In this document: positions 8,477-17,185 of the stretch, one piece after another
Numbering within the stretch: the stretch's first letter is position 1
Layout: each line of letters starts with the position of its first letter
NCBI GenBank assembly: GCA_965203835.1
Contig: OZ241919.1
Coordinates: forward strand, 186,001 to 250,000
Direction of reading: 5' to 3'
Length of the DNA stretch: 64,000 bases
Source: CBDCFV01 sp965203835
Lineage (GTDB): Bacteria; Chloroflexota; Dehalococcoidia; Lucifugimonadales; UBA3495
The notes under the pieces: generated by a model
Database searches by the model: none
What the model saw: the letters and a program-made list of their open reading frames with translations, nothing else
What the model was told of the DNA's origin: nothing
Made by a program: the position numbers and the translations under genes

Positions 8477-8676
8477 GGCGGAATACTCTGTTACGACATC
8501 TCCGGAGGCACGGGTGCTACCTCAGACGCGAGGGACGCTCACACTCCTTATGGACAAACCGCAATACGGGAGCAACTGAGGTCGTACCGAGGCATTCGGA
8601 GATTGGCAACGTTTTAGCTCAAAAGATATGTCGCAACCTGTCAATTCCTGAGATAGGCAGGGAACAACGCTCTTAA
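8473..8676 (+). CDS. hicA: HicA-family toxin (mRNA interferase)
   Basis: 67 residues with the HicA double-stranded-RNA-binding fold: LLRHLRRHGCYLRREGRSHSLW, where H24 in the GRSHSLW segment corresponds to the catalytic histidine, and VVPRHSEIG. Translationally coupled to hicB by ATGA. Its stop overlaps the convergent GNAT gene stop. HicA cleaves translated mRNA when free of HicB. Confidence 0.85.
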   Translation: MRRNTLLRHLRRHGCYLRREGRSHSLWTNRNTGATEVVPRHSEIGNVLAQKICRNLSIPEIGREQRS

Positions 8677-9200
8677 CTTGACGTAATATCCAGCCTGTAC
8701 GCCATTACGACCCAGTCGGGAGTCGGGTAAAAGTCAAGCTCCGGTATCCGCGTGAAGCCCATGCGCTCGTACATGCCGCGGGCTACGGTCATGATTTCCG
8801 TGGTGTGCAGGACCAGCGTGGTTATGGAACGTTGACGGCAGCGGCGCAGGCATTCGTCCATCAGTGCCTTGCCGATGCCCAAGCCCCGTGAGTCGGGATG
8901 CACCGCCAGTAGCCGGATGCCGGCCCAGTCGGGAGGGCAGGGCTGGTCCTCCGCTTGGTACTCCCTTGGATAGAAGGTGACACAACCCACGATGCGGCCC
9001 TGGTGTTCCGCGACTATCAACTCAGACTTGTCCATGCGGGAACGGACGTTGGTAATGTCGCGGACATAGGGATCCCAGACCTCCGCCGGGATGTGGACGC
9101 TATATTCATGATAGGCATCGCCGATCAGTCTGCCGGCGTCGTCCAATTCCTCAGGCCGGGCGTCCCGCAATTGCACGTTTTGGTAGGCGGTTTCTGTCAT
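8673..9200 (-). CDS. GNAT-family N-acetyltransferase
   Basis: 175 residues from the ATG at 9200, which follows GGGAG; a TTG at 9224 would add 8. The acetyl-CoA loop is RLLAVHPDSRGLGIGKAL (a R-G-L-G-I-G version of RxxGxG/A) and the C-terminal GMYERMGF is typical. Acceptor unknown. Monocistronic, convergent with hicBA. Confidence 0.88.
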   Translation of the reverse strand: MTETAYQNVQLRDARPEELDDAGRLIGDAYHEYSVHIPAEVWDPYVRDITNVRSRMDKSELIVAEHQGRIVGCVTFYPREYQAEDQPCPPDWAGIRLLAVHPDSRGLGIGKALMDECLRRCRQRSITTLVLHTTEIMTVARGMYERMGFTRIPELDFYPTPDWVVMAYRLDITSS

Positions 9201-9351
9201 TTCTCCCTGCCGGGCATCGGCCAAAGCTCAAGACGCCAGATAAACATGCTTGCCGCCTGTCGTCGTTTTGAGCCGCAATTATAGCGGCAGCGGCGTCTCC
9301 AAGCTAACCCTCGTTGCCAGGGCAAGTACAAAGTCTTTACCGGTGGCAAGG

Positions 9352-9436
9352 TCTGAATCAGGATTATCAAGATTAAAGGATTCTCAGGATTGGGAATATC
9401 CTGAAAATCCCGGAATCCGGCAAATCCTGATTCAGA
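9352..9436. repeat. 85-bp MITE-like element with 14-bp terminal inverted repeats
   Basis: Lies in the 348-bp gap between the GNAT and M14-type genes. Ends are a perfect 14-bp inverted repeat: TCTGAATCAGGATT (9352-9365) and its complement (9423-9436). The interior repeats GGATT/AATCC at roughly 10-bp spacing, making an imperfect long palindrome. It could be a small non-autonomous mobile element or a structured RNA. No coding potential is seen in this gap. Confidence 0.7.
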
Positions 9437-9548
9437 CGATTACTTTGCACAGCCCCGCCCTCGGCGCCGAGTCCGTAGCTTGAGCATCCGGCGTGTGGTA
9501 AAGTTGGCCCCTGACGGGAACAGTATTCCGACCGGAAAAGGGGCCGTT

Positions 9549-10586
9549 ATGACCGAGACTTTCAGGTTGGCGGGAGTTGACGTACAGCCGGGTGAGAAGG
9601 CATTCGCCAAGATCCGGGTGGCGCGCCGGTTGATGGGAGCGGACTTTTATATTCCCGTGCACATCATTGCCGGGGCTAAGTCCGGCCCTGTCCTGGGAGT
9701 GATGAACGCCGTACACGGCGACGAGGTTCTGCCCATCCCGGCAATGCGGGACGTGGTAGCGCGGGTCGATCCGGGAGAATTGAGCGGCGTGCTGGTGGTG
9801 GTCCCGGTGGCGAACCCCATCGCCTTTGCCGCCGGTTCCCGGCAAACGCCCGACACGTGGGACCGGAACAACCTATGGCGGGCCTTTCCGGGAAATCCCA
9901 AGGGCACCATTACCGAGCAGATGGGCGCGGTCATTTCCAACGACGTGATGCCATCTCTGGACGCGCTCATCGAGGTCCATTCCGGCGGCATCGGCCGGCT
10001 GCAGAACCGGGTGGAGTATGACGGACGGCTGGCGCCGGAGTTGAAAAAGCGCACCTTTGACTTGGCTGTTTCCTTCGGTACGGAACTGGTCCACGAAAGC
10101 CCGGTCCCAACCGACGGGCCCACCGGGTACATCAACTCCCAAGGGCGCCCGGGCTTCTAGGTTGAGGTGGGCGCCTCGTTTCTCACGCCCGCCGAGGACG
10201 CCGCCTTTCGTGAATCGATCAGCCAGGGCGTGATGAATGTAATGAGGTTCATGGGGATGCTGGAAGGAGCGCCGAAGCTGCCGGAACGCCAGTTCTGGTT
10301 CCCAAGGGAGGGAGTCAGGACCGAGGTACACCCATCGGAGGGCGGCTACCTTCTTTCACACAAGGCCGCAGCCGCCGATTTGGGCACGATGCTGGAGGAG
10401 GGGGACACCCTGGGTGAGATGTTCGACCCGTACAGCTACGAAACTCTGGAAGTGCTGTCTTCTCCGGTGAAAGGGCTGCTGGTATACAGCCGGTTGAGCG
10501 GCCCGATGGAGGCTGGAAACAAAGGGTTCGCCATCGCCCGGCTGGACGGCGGCAAATGGATCAAGAATTACGCTTTTGTACAGTAA
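9549..10586 (+). pseudogene. Succinylglutamate desuccinylase/aspartoacylase (M14) gene with in-frame TAG
   Basis: One continuous frame of 345 codons interrupted by a single TAG at 10158-10160 (codon 204). Upstream: zinc ligands H56 and E59 (AVHGDEV), the DRNNLWRAFPG substrate loop and third zinc ligand H144 (IEVHSGG). Downstream: VEVGASF, whose Glu (codon 206) is the expected catalytic base, and a beta-barrel-like C-terminal domain. Termination at TAG would remove the base and a third of the enzyme. No frameshift exists and conservation continues across the stop, so this is a young pseudogene, a suppressed stop, or a sequencing/assembly error. ATG 9549 follows AAAAGGGG; a TTG at 9480 is the alternative. 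Family members cleave N-acyl amino acids or related amides. Confidence 0.8.
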
Positions 10587-10650
10587 AATCTTAGGGCCAA
10601 TATACTGAGGCCCATGCTCCCCAAATCCCACGGCCGTTACGGAGGACTAC

Positions 10651-11664
10651 ATGAAGTTCGGCATCCTGGCATTGATGCAAAGCCCCACCGGAAAACCGTT
10701 CAAACAGGTGTATGACGAGTCCATCGCGGAATTTGTTCTCGCCGACGAGCTGGGTTTCGACTGCATCTGGCTGACGGAACACCACTTCTCCCCGGACCAT
10801 CACCAAGAGTTGGGGGGTGAATACGGCATTTGCTGCTCGCCGCTGGCCCTTGGGGCTTACGTGGCCGGGGTCACCAAGCGTATACGCATAGGGCAAGCCA
10901 TAAATGTTGTCCCGTTGATGGATCCGATCCGGCTTGCGGAAGACGCGGCGGTGCTGGACATCGTGAGCAATGGACGGCTCAACTTCGGCGTCGGGCTGGG
11001 CTACCGCAACTACCAGTTCCAGGGTTTCAGGGTGCCCGAAGAGGAGAAGGCCGAACGGTTCGAGGAGTCACTGGAGATTATCAAGAAGGCGTGGTCGGGG
11101 GAGAACTTCACTTTCGACGGCGTTCACTACCAGATTCCCGAGACCCGCGTGGTGCCCACCCCATTGCAGCAGCCCCGGCCGCCCATCTGGGTCGCGCTGA
11201 CCCGGTTCTGGAAGGACGAAGCCATAGAGTATGCCGCCCGCAACGGTTACCACGTCATCCTGGCTTGGGCGTCGCCGGAACAGTTGCGGAGCGGGAGAGC
11301 ACTGTACGAGCGGCTTTTGAAGGAGCATGGCCACGACATCCCGGTGCATTTCCCGGTGGGAAGGCACCTGTTCGTGGCGGAAACCGACGAGGAAGCGCGA
11401 CGCATCGCGGAACCGGCGGTGCAATACTACTACCGCCACACCTCAGGAACCCGGCCGGTGCAAGACCACGAGCGCGAGGGCTGGCTCTTCGGAAGCCCGG
11501 AAACGGTAATCCGCAAGATCCGGGAGCACGAAGACCAGGGAGTGAACTACTTCCTGCTGTGGACTGCCTTCGGCACTCTTGAACATTCCCAAGCAGTGAA
11601 GTCAATGAAACTGTTCGCCAAGGAGGTCATGCCCGCGTTCGAGGAAGCTCCTGTCACGGTCTGA
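10651..11664 (+). CDS. LLM-class flavin-dependent oxidoreductase
   Basis: 337 residues, standard for bacterial luciferase-like monooxygenases. Features: MKFGILALMQSP start strand, DELGFDCIWLTEHHF (about 33-47), DIVSNGRLNFGVGLGYR (106-122) and the GSPETVIRKIREH segment near the C-terminus. It should use FMNH2 or F420 with oxygen on an organic substrate. ATG preceded by GGAGG. A strong terminator follows, so it is probably monocistronic. Confidence 0.9.
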   Translation: MKFGILALMQSPTGKPFKQVYDESIAEFVLADELGFDCIWLTEHHFSPDHHQELGGEYGICCSPLALGAYVAGVTKRIRIGQAINVVPLMDPIRLAEDAAVLDIVSNGRLNFGVGLGYRNYQFQGFRVPEEEKAERFEESLEIIKKAWSGENFTFDGVHYQIPETRVVPTPLQQPRPPIWVALTRFWKDEAIEYAARNGYHVILAWASPEQLRSGRALYERLLKEHGHDIPVHFPVGRHLFVAETDEEARRIAEPAVQYYYRHTSGTRPVQDHEREGWLFGSPETVIRKIREHEDQGVNYFLLWTAFGTLEHSQAVKSMKLFAKEVMPAFEEAPVTV

Positions 11665-11687
11665 CCCTCCGCGACAACTAAAGGAAC

Positions 11688-11726
11688 AGGCCCTGCATCG
11701 TTTGCGGACGATTGCAGGGCCTCTTT
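11688..11726 (+). terminator. Rho-independent terminator after the LLM oxidoreductase
   Basis: 10-bp GC-rich stem AGGCCCTGCA/TGCAGGGCCT, extended by an inner TCGT/ACGA pairing with one bulge, followed by CTTTT. Confidence 0.8.
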
Positions 11727-11760
11727 TCGCTTAGTCGTTAACGGCAGACAACCGGAGAAG

Positions 11761-12939
11761 CTAGGCCAATCGCAGGAACTTCTCAGCGTTGCCGGACATG
11801 TGCTTGACCAGGGCCTCCTCTCCCAATTCCTGCCAGAAGGGCCAGTCTATAACCATCTCGGCGGTGTCGGGGAAGTGGGCCTCGCCGTGGGGGTAGTCCG
11901 ACTGGTGCATCAAGCAGTCCGGCCCCAGCAGGTCGATGCAGGCCTTGGTCATTTCCGGCCCCTCGAAGGGTTCGGCCCCGCAACGGAAGCGCCCCATCTG
12001 GGCGTACTCCAGCGGTTTGTACTCCAGGGTGGGCGTCGCCCCCGAGACGTAATTCGCCATCTCGCCCAACCGGATCAGCCAGTGGGGCAGCCAGCCGTGG
12101 CCCACTTCGGCGGCGCCGGCGTTGATGTTGGGGAACCGGTCGAATATACGTCCCACGATCAGGTAGGACAGCAATCTCGCCGCGCCCCAAGGATGGGCTG
12201 CGGTCCTCGCCACTACCACGTTGCCCCAAATGTCGCGGTAGCCGGGGAAATAGGGCGCCTCGAAGGTGAAGCTATGGTGCAGGATGGGCAGGTGGGCATC
12301 GTTCATCACCTCCCACAACGGGTCCAGGTCCGGGTGGTCAACCGGCATCCCTTCAGGAAGGACCGGCGCCACGGCTACAACCCACTTCTCCTGCGATACG
12401 GCCTTTACTTCCGAGACCGCCCATTCGATATCCGCCGCCGGGGCCAGGATGATGCTCTTGAGGCGGTCGGGGTTCGTGCTGCAAAACTGCCGCATATAGC
12501 GGTGGTAGGCGGAGTACAGTCCCTCAGCCAAGGTCACGTCTTCGAGGCTGGACAGCCCGTTGGCCCAAGTGCCGGGAATAATCACGTCTATGTCCCGTCC
12601 CTCCATGTCCATGTCCAGCAGGCGCCCCTCGGCGTTCTCGTCGCTGACGCCGTGGCGCGGGTCCACCCGGTGGTGGCCTGAAGAACGGGTAACGCGCCCT
12701 TCCAGCGCGCCGCGCCCTCCGGTCACGGCCGCGGCATCTTCGGCCTTCGGCGGGTCGCCGGGAAAGCGGTCGAACGGGATCGACGCCAAGCTCAAGGCCG
12801 TGTAGTCCCCCACTTTACGCAGGTACGGTGTCAGTTCCTCCAATCTGGGACGGAACGACGGGTCCACGTACTTGACCAAGGTATCGTAGCTTGGGTTGAC
12901 GTGGGTATCTATGTCTATAACTTTATATCCCTTTTTCAC
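11761..12939 (-). CDS. Amidohydrolase family protein (PF04909-type)
   Basis: 392 residues from a GTG at 12939 preceded by GGAG (7-nt spacing); a TTG at 12969 is possible. Metal-dependent TIM-barrel features: VIDIDTHVNP at the N-terminus (one His, Asn where many relatives have a second His), LHHSFTFEAP in the middle and the C-terminal HQSDYPHGEAHFPD that supplies the catalytic Asp. Related to ACMSD/gamma-resorcylate decarboxylase-type enzymes, so hydrolysis or decarboxylation of a carboxylated substrate is plausible. Neighbours (LLM oxygenase, dienelactone hydrolase-like) fit aromatic or alkene catabolism. Confidence 0.88.
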   Translation of the reverse strand: MKKGYKVIDIDTHVNPSYDTLVKYVDPSFRPRLEELTPYLRKVGDYTALSLASIPFDRFPGDPPKAEDAAAVTGGRGALEGRVTRSSGHHRVDPRHGVSDENAEGRLLDMDMEGRDIDVIIPGTWANGLSSLEDVTLAEGLYSAYHRYMRQFCSTNPDRLKSIILAPAADIEWAVSEVKAVSQEKWVVAVAPVLPEGMPVDHPDLDPLWEVMNDAHLPILHHSFTFEAPYFPGYRDIWGNVVVARTAAHPWGAARLLSYLIVGRIFDRFPNINAGAAEVGHGWLPHWLIRLGEMANYVSGATPTLEYKPLEYAQMGRFRCGAEPFEGPEMTKACIDLLGPDCLMHQSDYPHGEAHFPDTAEMVIDWPFWQELGEEALVKHMSGNAEKFLRLA

Positions 12940-13026
12940 TTCGCAACTCCAAGGCCGAATTTCAGCCAATTATGGCCTGTGCACACAACAGGGTCAATGG
13001 CGTTCCGACGCAGTATGCACTCAGGT

Positions 13027-13803
13027 TTACGGTTTCAAGTAGCGCGAAAGCCATTCCAAGCACCGGCCCCAAGCCATATAGGATGCTTCGGGCCTGTAGC
13101 TCTCGCGGGTGTCGGAAAAGAAGGCGTGTCCGGCGTTTTTGTAGCTCACAAATTCGTAGTCCCTGCCATGCTTGTCCAGTTCAGCCCGCAAGCGGGCCAC
13201 GTCGTCTGGTGACGGGTTCGTATCGTCGGCGCCGAAGAGTCCCAGCATGGGGCAGCACAGGTCCTTTACCATCTCACCCGCGGGTGTAGGATTCACCTCG
13301 GTAGGTTGAAAGATACCGTTGGAATAGAAGTTAACGAAGGCGTCCAAGCCAGCGGTGTTGCAAGCAAACACCATGGCCACCCGGCCCCCGGAGCAGAAGC
13401 CCACCAATCCGACACGGTCACCGACGAAACTGCTGGCCCGGAGGAATTCTTTGGAGGCTTCCAAGTCGGCGTTGGCCTGAGCGTTTGAGCGGTTGCCGAG
13501 CCAGTCACGCACCTTGGTCAAGTCCTCTTCCTCCACCACGCACAGGCCCTCGTTGCGGCTGTACAGAGCTGGAACGATGGCTGCGTAGCCCATGACGGCG
13601 AACCGGCGGGCCACGTCCTTCATGTGCTCCTCGTAGCCATGAATCCCGTGTACCAGCACCAAGCCAGGATGAGGTCCTTCCGACGAGGGACGCGCCACAT
13701 AAGCCGGGACCATATCTCCATGGTACCCCCGGAGTTGGACATCGTAGGCATGGACGGCCGACGGGTGGTAGACGACCCCGGGAGGGAGGATAGGCGAGAC
13801 CAT
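13027..13803 (-). CDS. Dienelactone hydrolase family protein
   Basis: 258 residues, alpha/beta hydrolase with the DLH triad visible: nucleophile C137 in VGFCSGGR, acid around D193 in FGADD and base H226 in NAGHAFF. HGIHGYEEH (52-60) forms the oxyanion region. DLH enzymes open lactone rings in modified ortho-cleavage of chlorocatechols, but many family members act on other esters. It lies upstream of the amidohydrolase on the same strand with an 87-bp gap, so co-transcription is possible. Confidence 0.9.
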   Translation of the reverse strand: MVSPILPPGVVYHPSAVHAYDVQLRGYHGDMVPAYVARPSSEGPHPGLVLVHGIHGYEEHMKDVARRFAVMGYAAIVPALYSRNEGLCVVEEEDLTKVRDWLGNRSNAQANADLEASKEFLRASSFVGDRVGLVGFCSGGRVAMVFACNTAGLDAFVNFYSNGIFQPTEVNPTPAGEMVKDLCCPMLGLFGADDTNPSPDDVARLRAELDKHGRDYEFVSYKNAGHAFFSDTRESYRPEASYMAWGRCLEWLSRYLKP

Positions 13804-14204
13804 TTTGAGGCTCCTGGCTTAGTGAAGTATTAACAGGCAGGTGATAAGTATATCCCGAGCGGACATCGCTCCGCAGTCGAACGCTCCTCGGATGGAGTGA
13901 GCCTGACTGTGCTGGAACCGAGCCGCCAGGGCAAATTCACGACCCTGTGACCGTTAACGTAAGGGTGATGCACGATTCCGGCAACGCGGCTAAGTAGATG
14001 CCTTATTATATTACGAACTGCATATATGTTACAGCTATTATAGTAATATCACAATGTTATAAGAGAGATATAGAAACGAATTACATATATATTTCGGCAT
14101 ATATTGACATTAAAAAATACCGCAGTTACTATGCAAGTTAGTGATCCGTTAGTCCACCCAAATGGTCAGCGCGCAAACAACCCAGCACACATTGGAGGTA
14201 AGTC
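13804..14204 (+). promoter_or_regulatory. AT-rich promoter island upstream of ABC cluster 2
   Basis: 401 bp without a gene. The first half is ordinary GC-rich DNA. From about 13990 the sequence is strongly AT-rich with many TATAT/TTAC stretches, unlike the surrounding genome. At its end is a good promoter: TTGACA (14104-14109), 17-nt spacer, TACTAT (14127-14132). TTGGAGGT precedes the ATG at 14205. Similar islands lie upstream of the binding-protein genes at 22995 and 25327. Confidence 0.7.
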
Positions 14205-16082
14205 ATGTCAAGATTCAGGTGGTTAAACTGGGGATCATTGATTCCATTGTTGATAGCGTGCTTGTTGCTGACGGGTGTTGCATGTGGAGGGGCGGCGCCA
14301 GCTGAGCCTGTGGTCATAGAAAAAGAGGTAGTCAAGGAAGTGGAAAAACCGGTCGTTGTCGAGAAGGAGGTCGTCAAGGAAGTAGAAAAACCGGTCGTTG
14401 TTGAGAAGGAAGTCGTCAAGGAAGTAGAAGTAGTAAAAGAGGTGGTCAAAGAAGTCCAGGTAGCACCTGCAGGAAAGCCGTGGGAAGGGTTCCTGAAAGA
14501 AGGGAAATCTGGCGGCACTCTCAGGGCAGCCATGCACCGGGATGCTGTTCATTGGGAGTTGCATCAAAGTTGCTGCGCGGGAGATCCCGGGACAGTACGA
14601 GATCTTTATAGCAACCTTGTGATGTATGACCCCATCGACCAGGAAACTATAATAGGTGACCTTGCGGAAAGCTGGGAGTGGGCGTCAGATGGCATGAGCC
14701 TCACATTCCGCCTCTGGGACAACGCCAGGTGGTGGGATGGTCAACCTGTTACCGCTGACGACGTGGTTTTCAGCTTGGATAGGATGGCCGAAACAGGTAA
14801 AGCTAGGCCGAGGGTAAAGAACGTCAGACCTTACTATGAGAGTTCAACGGCGATAGACCCTCACACCGTAAAGGTAAACACTAGGGACCCCAACCCTCCA
14901 GCATTCTTGCAAATGTTGGGTATCAGCTACATGACAATCCACCCTAAGCACGTCCTAGAGGGTAAACCTGAAGAGTTTTTCGAAACGCAAGAAAACATCG
15001 TGGCATCAGGAGCCTACAAATATGTGTCTTATGAGCCGGGAGTTAAGTCTGAATTCGTAAAGAACCCCGACTACTTCAAAGAAGGCCTTCCTTTCTTGGA
15101 CGGGGTAGATACCTTCATCATCAAAGGAAAAGATCGGATGGTAGCAGCCCTCGAAACGGAACAGGTGCTGATAACCAAGATCTTCGGTGTCTTTACCAAG
15201 AAGGACGCCCCAACTGTAGAGCCCAGACTAAACAAAATAGGTTCCGTCGTATGGTGGCCTACTTCAATGTTGAGTAGTCTTTACCACATGAACTGGACCA
15301 AAGCCCCCTTTGATGATCCCAAGGTTAGGAGGGCGATTTTTCTGGCTACCGATCGGAAGCGGCTAATAGACGTCGTAGAGCTTGGCGAAGCTGTAATGCC
15401 GACTCCTTTCTTTCCCGGCTCCCAGTGGTCTTCGAGTAGTGAAGAGATAGCCACGTGGCCGGGTTTCCGATACGTTGATAATGCAGGTAAAGCCTTCGTG
15501 GGCAATCCAATCGGCGTCGATGGTCTGGTTAAGGACCCGCGTGATTTAGAGGAAGCCAAAAACCTCTTAGAGGAAGCCGGTTACGGCGGCGGTTTCAAGG
15601 CTAACGCTGTAGCTACCCAACAGGCGGCAGATACAGAGGTATCACTGGTGCTCAAGGAAGACCTCAAGAAGATCAACATAGATTTGAATCTAACAACGGT
15701 GCCAGATTTCGCCAGTCTCATATCAGCCGAACAAGGTGGGGACTATGAAATCTTGGTTGGAAACCATGGGCCGAATATCCTCGATCCCGATGATCTGTTC
15801 CTCGGCCTATACCTGGCCGGAGGGCCTCGAAACCCACTGAAGTACGAAGACCCCAAAATCAGAGAAATCTTCGAAACCCAAAAGATCGAATCCGACTTGG
15901 GGAAGCGCAAGTCACTCGTCAAGCAGGCAGAGGAGATCATTCGGCAAGGAGAGGGCCATCTAGTGCTGAACTTCTGGTCTGGTCGCGTTGCATGGGTTGT
16001 GAACGATAAGGTCAAGAACTGGGCCCCATCAAAAACAATACAATACGGTTTCGGTACAGCGCATATGTGGGTAGAGGAATAG
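14205..16082 (+). CDS. ABC substrate-binding lipoprotein with EKEV repeat linker
   Basis: 625 residues. Signal peptide with lipobox TGVAC (C27), then a linker of 14-residue repeats (PVVVEKEVVKEVEK type, about residues 35-86), then an SBP_bac_5 domain (SLTFRLWDNARWWDGQPV, ADDVVFSLDRM). The alternating acidic/basic linker should be a stiff helical or coiled-coil stalk holding the binding domain off the membrane. DNA here uses more A/T-ending codons than nearby genes. First gene of a cluster with two permeases and an NHL protein. Ligand unknown; the fold covers peptides, nickel and sugars. Confidence 0.9.
   Translation: MSRFRWLNWGSLIPLLIACLLLTGVACGGAAPAEPVVIEKEVVKEVEKPVVVEKEVVKEVEKPVVVEKEVVKEVEVVKEVVKEVQVAPAGKPWEGFLKEGKSGGTLRAAMHRDAVHWELHQSCCAGDPGTVRDLYSNLVMYDPIDQETIIGDLAESWEWASDGMSLTFRLWDNARWWDGQPVTADDVVFSLDRMAETGKARPRVKNVRPYYESSTAIDPHTVKVNTRDPNPPAFLQMLGISYMTIHPKHVLEGKPEEFFETQENIVASGAYKYVSYEPGVKSEFVKNPDYFKEGLPFLDGVDTFIIKGKDRMVAALETEQVLITKIFGVFTKKDAPTVEPRLNKIGSVVWWPTSMLSSLYHMNWTKAPFDDPKVRRAIFLATDRKRLIDVVELGEAVMPTPFFPGSQWSSSSEEIATWPGFRYVDNAGKAFVGNPIGVDGLVKDPRDLEEAKNLLEEAGYGGGFKANAVATQQAADTEVSLVLKEDLKKINIDLNLTTVPDFASLISAEQGGDYEILVGNHGPNILDPDDLFLGLYLAGGPRNPLKYEDPKIREIFETQKIESDLGKRKSLVKQAEEIIRQGEGHLVLNFWSGRVAWVVNDKVKNWAPSKTIQYGFGTAHMWVEE
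14307..14463 (+). repeat. 42-bp in-frame repeats encoding the EKEV linker
   Basis: About three 42-nt units encode PVV(I/V)EKEVVKEVEK, followed by a shorter EVVKEVVKEV tail. Homologous repeats are in the genes ending at 21034 and 23366 (near 22760-22905 and 25080-25230, minus strand). Codons vary between units, so this is conserved at protein level and is not a recent slippage tract. Confidence 0.85.
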
Positions 16083-16156
16083 GGCTACTAACCTAAATTT
16101 TGATAGCTTCTGAGCAGGTTTAGAACCGCTCCTCAAGTAGTGTGCCATTAATATCT

Positions 16157-16187
16157 CCGGCCAGCAGGAGACCTCTCCGCTGGCCGG
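16157..16187 (+). promoter_or_regulatory. Intercistronic hairpin before the permease gene
   Basis: Perfect 9-bp stem CCGGCCAGC/GCTGGCCGG with a 13-nt loop, 6 nt before the GGAGG of the dppB-like gene. No T-tract. It probably stabilises the lipoprotein mRNA and limits permease expression. Confidence 0.65.
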
Positions 16188-16202
16188 TTCGTAGGAGGCG
16201 AC

Positions 16203-17156
16203 GTGACCGGCTACATTATACAAAGGTTAGCCCTCTTTGTGCCAACGTTAATATTATTGTCATTCATGATTTTCGCTATCATGCGGATACTTCCTGGGGA
16301 TGCCGCTATAGCTATGCTCGGAGGAGACCTAGGCACTTTCACACAGGAAGATCTCGACGCAGTACGTAAAATGTTGGGGACCGACAGGCCGCTCTATATT
16401 CAGTACGGGACTTGGCTATGGAATATTATCCACGGGGATTTCGGTTCGTCCTACTCTTTCCATAGGCCGGTAGTCGACTTGATGGCAAAAAAGGTGCCTG
16501 TCAGTTTGGAGTTGGCTATTCTGGCCTTGGTAATTTCCTACGTGATTGCTGTCCCTATAGGTGTGCTGTCGGCAGTTAAGCAGGACACTTGGATTGATTA
16601 CGCGGCCAGAATCTTCACTGTAGCAGGAGTGGCCCTTCCTACATTTTGGGTAGGTATACTCGTGTTATGGGGTCTCATAAGATTCTTCAACTGGCTACCT
16701 CCGCTGGAGTACGCCCCGATTTGGAAAGACCCGTTGACTAATCTCCAGCAGTTGATATTCCCGGCGATTGCCCTAGGATATTTCAACACTGCTTTTGGGG
16801 CCCGTGTCACCCGGTCCTCCATGCTAGAGGTGATGCGGGAGGACTACATCAGGACCGCTAGGTCCAAGGGACTCCACGAGATCATAGTGATTGCCCGCCA
16901 CGCCGTGAAGAATGCCTTTCTACCCGTGCTGACCGTCGCCGGTTTCCAACTCGCCCGCCTCATGGGTGGTGCTGTCCTGATAGAGATCGTATTCGCGGTT
17001 CCGGGTATGGGATCCATGTTGATAGACAGTGTAAGTAATAGGGATTACCCAGTCGTTCAAACCATTATCCTGATGATTGGTGTGACTGTGCTGGTCATGA
17101 ACCTTGTAGTTGATTTGCTTTATGGCTGGTTGAACCCAAGGATTCGTTATGCATGA
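16203..17156 (+). CDS. ABC transporter permease, DppB/OppB type
   Basis: 317 residues starting at GTG after GTAGGAGG. MTGYIIQRLALFVPTLILLSF-type first helix, the GTDRPLYIQYGTWLWNIIHGDFG block (residues 59-81) and the EAA loop RTARSKGLHEI (about 219-229) define the DppB/OppB family. Six membrane helices expected. Partner permease starts 29 nt downstream. Confidence 0.92.
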   Translation: MTGYIIQRLALFVPTLILLSFMIFAIMRILPGDAAIAMLGGDLGTFTQEDLDAVRKMLGTDRPLYIQYGTWLWNIIHGDFGSSYSFHRPVVDLMAKKVPVSLELAILALVISYVIAVPIGVLSAVKQDTWIDYAARIFTVAGVALPTFWVGILVLWGLIRFFNWLPPLEYAPIWKDPLTNLQQLIFPAIALGYFNTAFGARVTRSSMLEVMREDYIRTARSKGLHEIIVIARHAVKNAFLPVLTVAGFQLARLMGGAVLIEIVFAVPGMGSMLIDSVSNRDYPVVQTIILMIGVTVLVMNLVVDLLYGWLNPRIRYA

Positions 17157-17185
17157 AGGCTGTTCGAGCACAATAGGAGGAAACC

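Noticed and set aside
10158..10160. TAG read as pyrrolysine
   Set aside because: No pyl genes in the window and the position is not a known pyrrolysine site in this family. Kept only as an unresolved interruption.
13990..14140. AT-rich islands (also near 23150 and 25500) as a replication origin
   Set aside because: No cluster of TTATNCACA boxes and no dnaA/dnaN nearby; each island directly precedes a binding-protein promoter.
14307..14463. Regular 42-bp repeats as a possible CRISPR array
   Set aside because: They are in frame within a lipoprotein gene, have no spacers, and recur as protein repeats in paralogues. No cas genes are in the window.
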